DNA of 44,201 nt, taken from NCBI GenBank assembly GCA_937907705.1, contig CALCVP010000070.1:1-44201 (forward strand), read 5' to 3'. Shown here piece by piece: positions 32,536 to 40,549 of the stretch. The stretch's first letter is position 1. Each line of letters opens with the position of its first letter. The notes beneath the pieces are model-generated. The model did not search any database and was not told where the DNA came from. It saw only the letters and a list, made by a program, of their open reading frames with translations. A program made the position numbers and the translations under genes. Source of the stretch: an uncultured Prevotella sp. (GTDB lineage: Bacteria > Bacteroidota > Bacteroidia > Bacteroidales > Bacteroidaceae).

Positions 32536-33147
32536 TTAGAAGTAATAAGCCAAAGACACTTGCCAAGCGTTGGCCTTGCCTGATATACCGCTCTTGATGG
32601 TGTTGCCGATGGTAGCTTCACCGCTCTTGCCACATGCGATGTTGTAGTTGGCTGCGATTTCGAGGTGGCTCAAGAGGGTTACACCTGCACCTACGTTAAC
32701 GCTGAAAGCTGAATCTTTCCACTTCCAGTCGATAGCTTTTACATTCTTTTCGCCTACATTGAAACCAAACTGCGGACCTGCAAAGAGGTAGATGCTGGCC
32801 ATCTCGCCCAAGCCAAGGCCATAACGGAGGTTGATAGGCACATTGATTGACTTCTGAGAGACACGCTTCTCGCCTACCACTTCCTGTGTGCCGTCAACAC
32901 CAAGCTTGGCATCGCGCTGGTCATAAAGGGCTGCTGCATCAACACCAAGGCCTACAATAGGAAGAGTTACTTTAATGGTAGGACCTACAAAGAAACCTGT
33001 CTGGTTGTTGGCATCAAGCACTTCTGTGCTTAAAGACATGTTGGTAACGTTAAGACCACCTTTCAAACCAAACTTGATTTGTGCGTTGGCAGAGAGTGTA
33101 GTCATCAAAGCGATTGCCAAGGCAATCAGTGTAAACACTTTTTTCAT
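32536..33147 (-). CDS. Small outer-membrane beta-barrel protein
   Basis: A 203-residue porin-family protein (OMP_b-brl type, eight strands expected). Signal peptide about 1-23 (ends TLSANAQ). It alternates hydrophobic strands and Gly turns: IKFGLKGGLNVTNMSL, TGFFVGPTIKVTLP, YLFAGPQFGFNVG, FSVNVGAGVTLLSHLEIAAN. The C-terminal strand ends in Phe (WQVSLAYYF), as recognised by the BAM complex. Bacteroidota encode many paralogues of unknown function. It is transcribed alone, between a strong terminator and array 3. A GTTGCC/GGCAAC inverted repeat lies upstream at 33179-33204. Confidence 0.85.
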   Translation of the reverse strand: MKKVFTLIALAIALMTTLSANAQIKFGLKGGLNVTNMSLSTEVLDANNQTGFFVGPTIKVTLPIVGLGVDAAALYDQRDAKLGVDGTQEVVGEKRVSQKSINVPINLRYGLGLGEMASIYLFAGPQFGFNVGEKNVKAIDWKWKDSAFSVNVGAGVTLLSHLEIAANYNIACGKSGEATIGNTIKSGISGKANAWQVSLAYYF

Positions 33148-33273
33148 ACGTTGTTGGGGTTTAAGTTAATTATTCACGTTGCCATTCCACGGCGAAACGG
33201 CAACAAGGTTGATTTTAAAATAGGGTCTGTTTTCATTGCTGCAAGCATCAGACTGCCGTGAGACTATATGCTG

Positions 33274-33382
33274 CAAGCTGTGCTGCTCTTTGCAAGCAAT
33301 TACACTGTGCGGTGTAAAAAGCACTGCCTTTCATTTGCCAAAGCGGTGCTTTACGTTTCCAAAGCATCGCTTTAGCATGTAT
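33274..33382. repeat. 22-base degenerate tandem array 3
   Basis: Units start at 33274, 33296, 33318, 33340 and 33361 (spacing 22, 22, 22, 21). Cores: CAAGCTGTGCTGC, a diverged second unit (TTACACTGTGCGG), AAAGCACTGCCTTT, AAAGCGGTGCTTT, AAAGCATCGCTTT. The last two are inverted repeats at 12 of 13 positions. It lies between gldN and the small beta-barrel gene. Confidence 0.75.
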
Positions 33383-33437
33383 ATAATTCTGTTTTCGATG
33401 CCAAAAGATTATCGTCTTCGGCACCATTTACCAGTCA

Positions 33438-34481
33438 TCAATGGCGCTGACGGCGCACTGTTACACGGGCAGATCCACCGCTTGCACTGCTACTTGACGA
33501 GGAAGCACGGCGAGACTTGACCGAAACGGAAGCTTTGCTGCCGCCGCCTGCGCGACGGTTTTTCTTTACTTTCTTGCCCTTTACATTGAGCTTGGCATTG
33601 GCTATACTGTCAAGAGAGTCTTTCTTGGCTTGGTCACCGTAGATATCTTTCTCAAAAGCTATCAGCTCACCCTCTATTCTGCGTTGTTCCTTGGCCATGG
33701 CAGAGTCGGTAGGACAATACTGGCTCAGCGTGCGACCAAGCATATTGGTAGTCTTGTAAATCTTTCCTTTATACATGTTTCGGGTGAAATAGTCGTCCAA
33801 ACTCATGGTAGCGGCATTGTTAAGATTGCTGGTCATGACCACTTGCTTGCTCAGATAAGGAGCTATATCGTCATACTTTACCCAAAAAAGAGGATACTTT
33901 TGAGCTGCATCTCCAAAGTCGTCTTCACGGAACATGATAGGACAAAGTGCCACGACCTTGGTGTGGAAAGTGGACGATTGCTGGTCGTAATAAGCGCATT
34001 CCTTGATATAGTAGGCCTTTACCTCACGAGACGGGATATCGCTGTCGTCAAGATAAATGCGGCCATTGCCCTGCTTCTCATAATAGATATGGTAGTTGTC
34101 GAGAAACGCCAAAGGCTTGATGCGGGCAGAATCGGTAAACACCTCGTTGCCATCCAAACGGTAAGTGTAGGCTTTTACCGCACCTCTGAGCACCTGCTTG
34201 AACAAATAAGTAAACAGATTCATCTGCGAACCGGAAGGCTCTACGGGATAATACAACCCGGCATTGGCATCATCTTCAAGACTTATCTCGCGGTAGATAT
34301 CGCGCCGCCACACCACATTCTCCGGCATGGAAGCCGAAGTGGGATAGGAAATGCGGGCACGCGTGGTCATGGTAAGTGCCGAAGGCGACTTCTGTTGCTG
34401 CGCCTGACGGCGCGCTGCGGGCTGAGCCAAGGCGGCTTGAGCGGCGCAAACAACCAGTAATAAGAACAATATTCTCTTCAT
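33438..34481 (-). CDS. gldN: Type IX secretion protein GldN/PorN
   Basis: A 347-residue periplasmic T9SS core protein. The signal peptide (about 1-20, ALAQ) is followed by the GldN domain (about 45-285), with VVWRRDIYREISLEDDANAG near its start and conserved AYYIKECAYYDQ and YPLFWVKYDDI. GldN/PorN binds the GldK/PorK lipoprotein to form the large periplasmic ring. The final 50 residues are a basic, Ser- and Arg-rich tail (KKNRRAGGGSK, RRASSSSSSASGG, VRRQRH) of low complexity. Last gene of porP-gldK-L-M-N, 34 bases after gldM. Confidence 0.95.
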   Translation of the reverse strand: MKRILFLLLVVCAAQAALAQPAARRQAQQQKSPSALTMTTRARISYPTSASMPENVVWRRDIYREISLEDDANAGLYYPVEPSGSQMNLFTYLFKQVLRGAVKAYTYRLDGNEVFTDSARIKPLAFLDNYHIYYEKQGNGRIYLDDSDIPSREVKAYYIKECAYYDQQSSTFHTKVVALCPIMFREDDFGDAAQKYPLFWVKYDDIAPYLSKQVVMTSNLNNAATMSLDDYFTRNMYKGKIYKTTNMLGRTLSQYCPTDSAMAKEQRRIEGELIAFEKDIYGDQAKKDSLDSIANAKLNVKGKKVKKNRRAGGGSKASVSVKSRRASSSSSSASGGSARVTVRRQRH

Positions 34482-34515
34482 GTTTGTCTTTATCTGTTAT
34501 TGGGGAACGAGACCG

Positions 34516-36066
34516 TTACTTCACAATTACCTCCATAGAGGCAGGCAACTTACGGGTAATGCCATCAGGACCCACAGCTGTTATACGAGTAATATAGAAG
34601 CGCTTGTTGCGGGCAAGACTGCGGAAGGTCTCGCGCTGACGCTGAGAGAAGGACGCACCGTTGGACACCATGGGCACAGCATTGCCCATATTGTCGAAGA
34701 ATACGGCTTCAAAGCCAAGCACCTTGAACTTGATGTCAAGCAAACCGTCATCGATAGCAGCACTCAAACCGCTTACTGACATCAATGAGGCTTTTGCCAA
34801 ACCTCCACCACGGAAGCGGTCGGTGCCCAAAGCTATGTAGGCAGTAGGATCGGGAAGTTTGCGCACATGGAAGGTAAACTGGCCGATGGATTTGGGCGAA
34901 CCGTTTTGAAGCGATGCCACACTGATGGTTACATCGTGGCCCACTGCCGACGGACGGGCTATATACTTGCCCGGACCTACGGGCTGAAGCACGCCACCGC
35001 TCATACTGGCTGATACCTTATTAAGCGGAACACCAGGGATGCTGATACTGACAGGATTGCTGTAACCTGCATAGAGCACATTCATCAAATCGGCAGAGAC
35101 GGTAGCACTGGGGTCTACAACAGTGTACTTCTGTGAGAAGTCGCGGCGTATCACATCGCCATTGGCATTGCGCATGGCTATGTATCCAGTGAGATTGAAC
35201 TCGCCGGTGCGACCTGCAATAAACTCATAGGTATTGTTTTTCAAATTAACAGGACGCCCGCCTATATATATCTGCGGACGCTGGGTGGTGTCAATAGCTG
35301 CCATTACTATCTGTGCCGAGAACTTGTCACCCCGCACAAGGGTCTGTGCGTTAGGTATGACAAAAGCACTGAGCTTATTGACACGGATATCTTTCAACCC
35401 TACATTGGCCGCCAAGGTGTGCAACACCTCGCCTTCGGCATAGCGCACATCGCTCTGCAGCTTGGTAAGCAGCGTGATGGCGGCTGCCACAGGCATGTCT
35501 TCAAACATATACTCCTGCCAGTTCTTGCCCATCGATTTTGTGTTCTTGGGCAACTGGGTGGTAAGGTTGCTGGCAATGATAGCTTTCTGCCGGGGGTCGT
35601 CTACCATGGTAAGGATGCGCTCGCGGAAAGAGTTGATGGCATTGAAGAGTTGCTTTCCTTTTCCGGTAACAGGTGCCAGCATAACATGGCTGGCAGCTTC
35701 CAAGTCATCTTTACGCTTGATGTCTGAAAGGTTGGCGTCTGCCCCGTCAGCCTCTCGTGCGATGGCCACCTTCAGTTGCTGTGCGAAATTATAGAGCGAG
35801 TCGCTCATCTGCCTTACTGCAACAGCCTTGTCGTACCATTCCTTGGCCTTGGCAGGGTTGGCTTTCATCTGCTCGGCAAGGTCTGCAAAGAGCGCCTCGT
35901 TCTCAGAAGATGAGTTGGCAGTGGTGCGGTGCAGGCTTTCTTCCACTACTGAGAAGCCCTCAAGCACCTCTGTCGACACATTAAGCGCCAACATGGCCAT
36001 CAAGACGACATACATCAAGTTAATCATCTTCTGGCGGGGAGATACGGGTCTTTTCTTTATTGCCAT
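34516..36066 (-). CDS. gldM: Type IX secretion motor protein GldM/PorM
   Basis: A 516-residue protein. The short cytoplasmic start (MAIKKRPVSPRQKMINLMY) is followed by one membrane helix (about 15-34) and a long periplasmic part. That part has a helical D1 domain (about 40-220) and three beta domains, ending RKLPASMEVIVK. With GldL it forms the proton-powered motor that drives T9SS. The periplasmic dimer reaches through to the GldKN ring. The length matches GldM/PorM. The start lies two bases after the gldL stop, indicating coupled translation. Confidence 0.96.
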   Translation of the reverse strand: MAIKKRPVSPRQKMINLMYVVLMAMLALNVSTEVLEGFSVVEESLHRTTANSSSENEALFADLAEQMKANPAKAKEWYDKAVAVRQMSDSLYNFAQQLKVAIAREADGADANLSDIKRKDDLEAASHVMLAPVTGKGKQLFNAINSFRERILTMVDDPRQKAIIASNLTTQLPKNTKSMGKNWQEYMFEDMPVAAAITLLTKLQSDVRYAEGEVLHTLAANVGLKDIRVNKLSAFVIPNAQTLVRGDKFSAQIVMAAIDTTQRPQIYIGGRPVNLKNNTYEFIAGRTGEFNLTGYIAMRNANGDVIRRDFSQKYTVVDPSATVSADLMNVLYAGYSNPVSISIPGVPLNKVSASMSGGVLQPVGPGKYIARPSAVGHDVTISVASLQNGSPKSIGQFTFHVRKLPDPTAYIALGTDRFRGGGLAKASLMSVSGLSAAIDDGLLDIKFKVLGFEAVFFDNMGNAVPMVSNGASFSQRQRETFRSLARNKRFYITRITAVGPDGITRKLPASMEVIVK

Positions 36067-36068
36067 TG

Positions 36069-37007
36069 CTATTTGTTTTCAGTATTGACGCTATTGGGCG
36101 CCGCAGCACGCATGTTGACGGTCATAGCCTCTATCATGCGGGCGTAAATCTTGTTCAACTGTTCAATCTGTTCTGCCATCTTGCGCGACTGGTCGTTGAT
36201 TTGGTCTATGGTACCAATCTGTGCGCTGGCACCTTTAAGCTGCATTTCGTACACCTTGCAGATGCCAGTAAGCGTGCGGTTGAGGTTTTCCATCTCTTCT
36301 GAATCGCGGGTAAGGCGAGCGCTTTGGTCTGATACCTTGCCCAGCATCTCGGTAAGCTTCTTGAGCTCTTCCACATAGTTTTGGGTAGCTTCTTCCATCT
36401 CCGACGACAATTGCGGAGCTTGCGGCACATAAGCCGTAACCACTTGCGGTGCAGCAGTTGCACCCTGAGGGGCTGAAGCCACGGCATCTGGCTGAGAGGC
36501 TACTGCTGCCGGAGCTGAAGCAAGGCTATCACCGGTTGCTGCATTATCTGCAGATGCTGCTGCAACAGGTGCTTGCGGAGCTGCTGAAGCAGCTCCGCCG
36601 CCAACAGAAGCTGCCCTGTGTACAGGCTGCGCATAGCCCACAGGCTGCGTATTCATAACCTGCTCTACGGCCTCCATTGGGCTTACACCCTCTTCTTCGG
36701 CTTCTTCTATCTCGCGTTCGCCCTCTTCCATCTCGTCTTCTGTTACATGAGTAGGAATATCTTTGCCTATGGATGTCTTGTCGAAAGGACGGTCAAAGGC
36801 AGATATAAAGAACACGAAAACCTCGGTGCCCATACCTAAATACAGCATGACATTGGCACCCGGAAGGTGGGTCAACTTAAACAGTGTACCCAAAATAACG
36901 ATAGATGCGCCCCAGCTATAAGCGTAGTTGAGGAATGTTTGGCCTGGAACGCTGTCGAGCCAGCGCTGCAAGCGATAGATAAGATTATACTTGCTGTAGG
37001 ATGTCAT
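36069..37007 (-). CDS. gldL: Type IX secretion motor protein GldL/PorL
   Basis: A 312-residue inner-membrane protein with two membrane helices (about 26-46 and 52-71). The second holds Glu62 (GMGTEVFVFF), the charged residue which in GldL is essential for proton-driven motion. An acidic segment follows (EDEMEEGEREIEEAEEEG, about 91-108). A long Ala/Pro/Gln-rich linker spans about 110-205, before a C-terminal coiled coil (205-300). Total length is close to PorL of Porphyromonas; the linker explains the excess over the shorter Flavobacterium form. The start overlaps the gldK stop by one base (TAATG). Confidence 0.95.
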   Translation of the reverse strand: MTSYSKYNLIYRLQRWLDSVPGQTFLNYAYSWGASIVILGTLFKLTHLPGANVMLYLGMGTEVFVFFISAFDRPFDKTSIGKDIPTHVTEDEMEEGEREIEEAEEEGVSPMEAVEQVMNTQPVGYAQPVHRAASVGGGAASAAPQAPVAAASADNAATGDSLASAPAAVASQPDAVASAPQGATAAPQVVTAYVPQAPQLSSEMEEATQNYVEELKKLTEMLGKVSDQSARLTRDSEEMENLNRTLTGICKVYEMQLKGASAQIGTIDQINDQSRKMAEQIEQLNKIYARMIEAMTVNMRAAAPNSVNTENK

Positions 37008-38461
37008 TATTTTCTTTTGCTCCCTTTAATTTTTTTACTTGTTGTACTGGCCAGACTTCTTACACAGCGAAAGCCGATGTAGCTACGTGGCTGATTTTGG
37101 TATTCCCATGTGCGCCAAGCGGCTCTGATAAACGATTCCGGGTCTTTCCAGGAACCGCCTTTCACACTTTTCTTCTTCAAGCTGTAAGGATCTTCCTTCG
37201 CTGCATTGTAAGTCAGTTCAGGGTTCAGGTCGTTCATGGCGTCTACACCCGCTTCGGTATAAGTGGTGCTGGTCCATTCTGCCACATTGCCCGCCATGTC
37301 ATAGAGTCCGTTGCTGTTAGCGGCAAAAAGCCCTGCGCGACTGGTTATAAGACTTCCGTCTTCGGTATAGTTGCCCTTGTCGGGCTTGAAATTGGCAAAG
37401 AAGCAGCCTCTGTTGTTCTTCACGTCAGTGTTGCCCCAAGGAAATTCATTGCCTTCTTTGCCGCGGGCGGCATATTCCCATTCTGCTTCAGTGGGCAAGC
37501 GGTAGCGCTGTATATAGCGAGCTTCTGCGCCAAGGCCTTTCAACAAATAGTCGGTGCGCCATGCGCAGAAAGCATTGGCTTGCTCCCAAGTAACGCCTAC
37601 CACCGGATAATCGTTATAAGTAGGACTGCTGAAATACAGGCGCATATAGGTTTCATTGTCCGAGTTGACAAAGTCGTTCACCCAGCAAGTGGTATCCGGA
37701 TAGATATTTACAATGTAAGTGTTCAGAAAATCCCATGGTCCGCTCAGCGGCCGGTCTATTGTCTGCCTTACAATGCGCCCTTCGTCGTCAATATAAGCCG
37801 TGTCTTTGGATATCATGACCACCTCATCGGGGTTTGCCTGCACATCAGTGTTCAAGTTGCGCTCGGCAGGATTGAGCCTGTTCCGGCGCAAAGCAGCGGT
37901 CTTGTAGTCATATACCTCATAGCGGTAATTCATCTGCGCGGCATCCAGCATTTTCTCTCCCGTTACGGGATTGGTAACATAGAGGCTCTCAAAAGCGCGC
38001 TGCTCATCCTCGTTAGGCTTGCGCGGCAGTGGCTTTTTCCAGTTAAGGTGTGGCTTTACAGGGTCGCCGTTCTTGTCTTCAGTTATCATATACGACTCAT
38101 CACCGCCATAAGAGGGGTCTGCCAATCGTGTGCGAAGGATGGAATCACGCACCCAGAACACGAATTGTTTGTACTCAGAATTGGTTACTTCTGTCTCGTC
38201 CATCCAAAAACCGTCTACTGATATGTCTTTGCGTGGCGTGCGCTTGCCCCACAAAGAGTCGTCTTTCTCAATGCCCATGTGCAGGAAGCCCCTGTTGATA
38301 AGTGTCATACCGTAGGGCGTAGGCTCGGTAAACCCACGGCCACTTACGCCTGTTACTTCGCCGCCACGGCCTGTAGATGATGCCATCCGGCCACCGAAAC
38401 ATGCAGTGAGCGTGGTCAGTGCGATAATGCCTATGACTATTATACTTGCTTTTATCTTCAT
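37007..38461 (-). CDS. gldK: Type IX secretion lipoprotein GldK/PorK
   Basis: A 484-residue outer-membrane lipoprotein. The lipobox Cys is 21 (TTLTAC). An FGE/SUMF1-like fold covers about 55-470: DETEVTNSEYKQFVFW, VGVTWEQANAFCAWRTDY, YRLPTEAEWEYAARG, FPWGNTD, GLYDMAGNVAEW, VKGGSWKD, YIGFRCVRS. The sulfatase-modifying fold is used structurally here: GldK/PorK forms the ring with GldN beneath the outer membrane. The C-terminus is basic (SKKIKGSKRK). It follows porP after 25 bases and overlaps gldL, so it lies within one operon. Confidence 0.96.
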   Translation of the reverse strand: MKIKASIIVIGIIALTTLTACFGGRMASSTGRGGEVTGVSGRGFTEPTPYGMTLINRGFLHMGIEKDDSLWGKRTPRKDISVDGFWMDETEVTNSEYKQFVFWVRDSILRTRLADPSYGGDESYMITEDKNGDPVKPHLNWKKPLPRKPNEDEQRAFESLYVTNPVTGEKMLDAAQMNYRYEVYDYKTAALRRNRLNPAERNLNTDVQANPDEVVMISKDTAYIDDEGRIVRQTIDRPLSGPWDFLNTYIVNIYPDTTCWVNDFVNSDNETYMRLYFSSPTYNDYPVVGVTWEQANAFCAWRTDYLLKGLGAEARYIQRYRLPTEAEWEYAARGKEGNEFPWGNTDVKNNRGCFFANFKPDKGNYTEDGSLITSRAGLFAANSNGLYDMAGNVAEWTSTTYTEAGVDAMNDLNPELTYNAAKEDPYSLKKKSVKGGSWKDPESFIRAAWRTWEYQNQPRSYIGFRCVRSLASTTSKKIKGSKRK

Positions 38462-38486
38462 ATCTTTGTATTATACTGTCTGTTTT

Positions 38487-39425
38487 CTATAATATTCTTA
38501 CGCTTTTATGCTTGTTGCGCCCCTTCTTATAGAGGTTCAGGTCCATCTGGTAGCCTATAAACAGCTCATGGCTGCCGTTGCCCGGGCCTATGGCTGAGGT
38601 GTACATCTCATAGCTGTAGCCTACGTTGATGCCATGAAACTTGCCGCCAATGAGCAGTGTTACAGAATTGGTGGGGCTGTAAGACAAACCAGCATACATT
38701 ATCTTATTGTCATTGGTATAGACCAGTCTGCCCGTAACATCGGCTCTGAGAGCTACGCCATCAGTGCGCAAAAGTACTGACGGATATATAGTTAGAAACG
38801 GATTTCTTAACTTTATATTGTATCCTCCTGTCAAATAACAGGTCCTGTCTATCTGCAATTCATTGGTTTCGCCCAGCTCTACCAAGGGGGCTGTAAGGTG
38901 TTGGACGGATGCACCCACATACCACGGACCATGGGTATAATAGAGTCCGAAAGCCAAATCAAGGGCACTGCCGTTCACATCGCTCTTGGAAAGGGCGGGA
39001 TCGCTGGAGTCTTCAATATCCAGTTTAGACCCGTCAAACTTCTCACTGATAAATCCTGCCTGCAAGCCAGCACTGAGAGTTCCGCCAAAAAGCCGGTGTT
39101 TATAGGCATACTGCAATGCCATGCGCTGATGAACAAAAAGACCTATCTGGTCGTTTAGCAGCGATGCGCCCACACCATGGTAGCTGTTCAACATATAGAC
39201 AGGCATGTCGCCCGACAGATACATAGTGCGTGGGTTGTTCTCAAAGCCTGCAAGGTCCATAGCATAAGCCGCCACAATGTTCAGCTTAGACTGCTTGCCC
39301 ACTGCAGCAGGGTTATAATAAGACTCCATGTCCCAATAGTGGCTAAAGGACACGTCATATTGAGCTTTGACCGTATAAGGAGTCAACAGCACAATGACTA
39401 TTATGAGAAGGTAACGTATGCGCAC
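38487..39425 (-). CDS. porP: PorP/SprF-family type IX outer-membrane protein
   Basis: A 312-residue beta-barrel protein. Signal peptide about 1-22 (ends TVKAQ). The family start YDVSFSHYWDMESYYNPAAV is present, followed by barrel strands (GVGASLLNDQIGLF, MYAGLSYSPTNSVTLLIGG) and the end FIGYQMDLNLYKKGR. PorP links the T9SS machine to surface cargo or serves as an outer-membrane anchor; SprF partners a gliding adhesin. Being first of porP-gldK-L-M-N matches the por locus of Porphyromonas. The start is GTG; no ATG comes before the signal peptide. It is preceded by an 838-base gap with repeats. Confidence 0.93.
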   Translation of the reverse strand: MRIRYLLIIVIVLLTPYTVKAQYDVSFSHYWDMESYYNPAAVGKQSKLNIVAAYAMDLAGFENNPRTMYLSGDMPVYMLNSYHGVGASLLNDQIGLFVHQRMALQYAYKHRLFGGTLSAGLQAGFISEKFDGSKLDIEDSSDPALSKSDVNGSALDLAFGLYYTHGPWYVGASVQHLTAPLVELGETNELQIDRTCYLTGGYNIKLRNPFLTIYPSVLLRTDGVALRADVTGRLVYTNDNKIMYAGLSYSPTNSVTLLIGGKFHGINVGYSYEMYTSAIGPGNGSHELFIGYQMDLNLYKKGRNKHKSVRIL

Positions 39426-39460
39426 GTCAATATAACGCAGAAATCGTAGCTTTATTGTGT

Positions 39461-39496
39461 AAGCAGGTGCTCAAAATTAACCGTATATATCAACCT
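39461..39496 (+). repeat. Partial copy C of the interspersed AAGYAGGTG element
   Basis: AAGCAGGTGCTCAAAATT, then AACCGTATATATCAACC: the left arm shared with copies A and B. A weak right end may be AAAACCTACTTGC at 39648-39660. It lies 35 bases upstream of the porP start. Confidence 0.55.
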
Positions 39497-39814
39497 TCAT
39501 TATTTAATAAGATACTTTTCGACAATCTTGCACTCTCTTTCTATCGGTCTGTCCAGTTGTCACTGGTCATATAGCCCGCTATATACTGCCTTTTAACTGA
39601 CCCTACAGCCTGGAAGCGAAGCATATTTTTTTGTTAAGCAAAAGCAGAAAACCTACTTGCATTCCATGCAGTGTGCAAGCAGAAATATTTACAATCAAAA
39701 AGCGTAAAATAGGTAAACACAGAACGATTTGACAGTACCTGCAAATGATCTGTACTGCCCTTTTTCTGTATTTTTACCGCTTTTGGAGCACATTTTTCAT
39801 TGTTCTCAAAGGTC
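39497..39814. other. First part of the porP upstream gap, no gene
   Basis: T-rich, no protein-like frame and no consensus promoter for porP found, only scattered partial matches. A 60-codon minus frame at 39634-39816 looks accidental. Confidence 0.4.
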
Positions 39815-39944
39815 AAAAGCTGTGGTCTTGTCCTTTAAAAGCACCGTTCTTCACCTGCTAAAGCTATGCTTTTGCACCGTAAAGCATAGCTTTACAAAAA
39901 TAAAGTACTGCTTTTTAGCAAGTAAAAACTGCACACTATCCGCA
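39815..39944. repeat. 22-base degenerate tandem array 4
   Basis: Units start at 39815, 39837, 39859, 39880, 39901 and 39923 (spacing 22, 22, 21, 21, 22). Cores: AAAAGCTGTGGTCT, AAAAGCACCGTTCT, TAAAGCTATGCTTT, TAAAGCATAGCTTT, TAAAGTACTGCTTT, TAAAAACTGCACAC. Units three and four form a perfect 14-base inverted repeat, TAAAGCTATGCTTT and AAAGCATAGCTTTA. Confidence 0.82.
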
Positions 39945-40263
39945 TAAATAGTACCAATAATCTGAATAACAATCATTTATGTTTGCACACGAAAACTACG
40001 TTTATTTTCCGTCAATCATCATCGAACGCAAAACGAAGGCAGTTTTAACGCATTAAAAACACTGTTTTTGTAAACAAACAAGAAAGTGTGCAATACTGAT
40101 AAAGCGATGCTAAATACGGCTTCATTGGCAAACTCATTTTACAATAAAAGAACAATTAGTTGGCAATAATAGAATGAAAAAAGCGATATGAAAATCTCTT
40201 TCAGAAATTCTCATACCGCTTATATTCAGTACCTTTAAGCTGGAACGACCAACTTATCAGCCT
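39945..40263 (-). terminator. Gap with terminator of the DUF2795 gene at 40181-40222
   Basis: AAGCGATATGAAAATCTC (40181-40198) pairs with GAAATTCTCATACCGCTT (40205-40222) with few mismatches. On the minus strand six T follow (40182-40177), 40 bases beyond the DUF2795 stop. In 39945-40170 I see no gene and no clear repeat. Confidence 0.75.
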
Positions 40264-40485
40264 TTAGTATTCGTCCTCATTGAAAAGGAAATCCTCTTTA
40301 GTTGGATAATCCGGCCAAATGTCTTCAATACTTTCATAGACATCGCCCTCATCTTCAATCTCTTGCAGGTTCTCTAACACTTCAAGAGGTGCGCCCGAAC
40401 GTATGGCATAGTCAATCAACTCGTCTTTTGTTGCAGGCCATGGTGCGTCTTCCAATTTTGAAGCTAATTCAAGTGTCCAATACAT
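40264..40485 (-). CDS. DUF2795 family protein
   Basis: A small acidic protein of 73 residues: MYWTLELASKLEDAPWPATK, DELIDYAIRSGAPLEVLENL, then EDEGDVYESIEDIWPDYPTK. The pattern of a compact helical domain (pWPATKxELIdYAxrxGAPxeVlenL) is that of DUF2795, found widely in Bacteroidota and other bacteria; its function is unknown. In Bacteroidales it is usually about this size with the same acidic tail. It has its own promoter match and terminator, so it is probably transcribed alone. Confidence 0.88.
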   Translation of the reverse strand: MYWTLELASKLEDAPWPATKDELIDYAIRSGAPLEVLENLQEIEDEGDVYESIEDIWPDYPTKEDFLFNEDEY

Positions 40486-40518
40486 ATCTTAAGTGTTTTT
40501 GTAGTTTTTAATCGACCG

Positions 40519-40549
40519 CAAAAGTACAATAATTTTTCTTATTTGCAAG
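40519..40549 (-). promoter_or_regulatory. Promoter of the DUF2795 gene
   Basis: Minus strand: CTTG (40549-40546), 19 bases, TACTTTTG (40526-40519). The -7 box is full consensus, the -33 one base off. The -33 box lies inside the end of the adenosyltransferase gene. Confidence 0.55.

Noticed and set aside
33630..34460. Plus-strand frame opposite gldN (276 codons)
   Set aside because: Shadow of gldN, no signal of its own.
37001..38221. Long plus-strand frame opposite gldK (406 codons)
   Set aside because: It lies antisense to a gene with intact family motifs; the reading is a by-product of codon use in gldK.
9144..39944. CRISPR arrays
   Set aside because: The repeats have a 22-base period with only partly conserved cores and no identical repeats with unique spacers of 30 bases or so. 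No cas gene is in the window.
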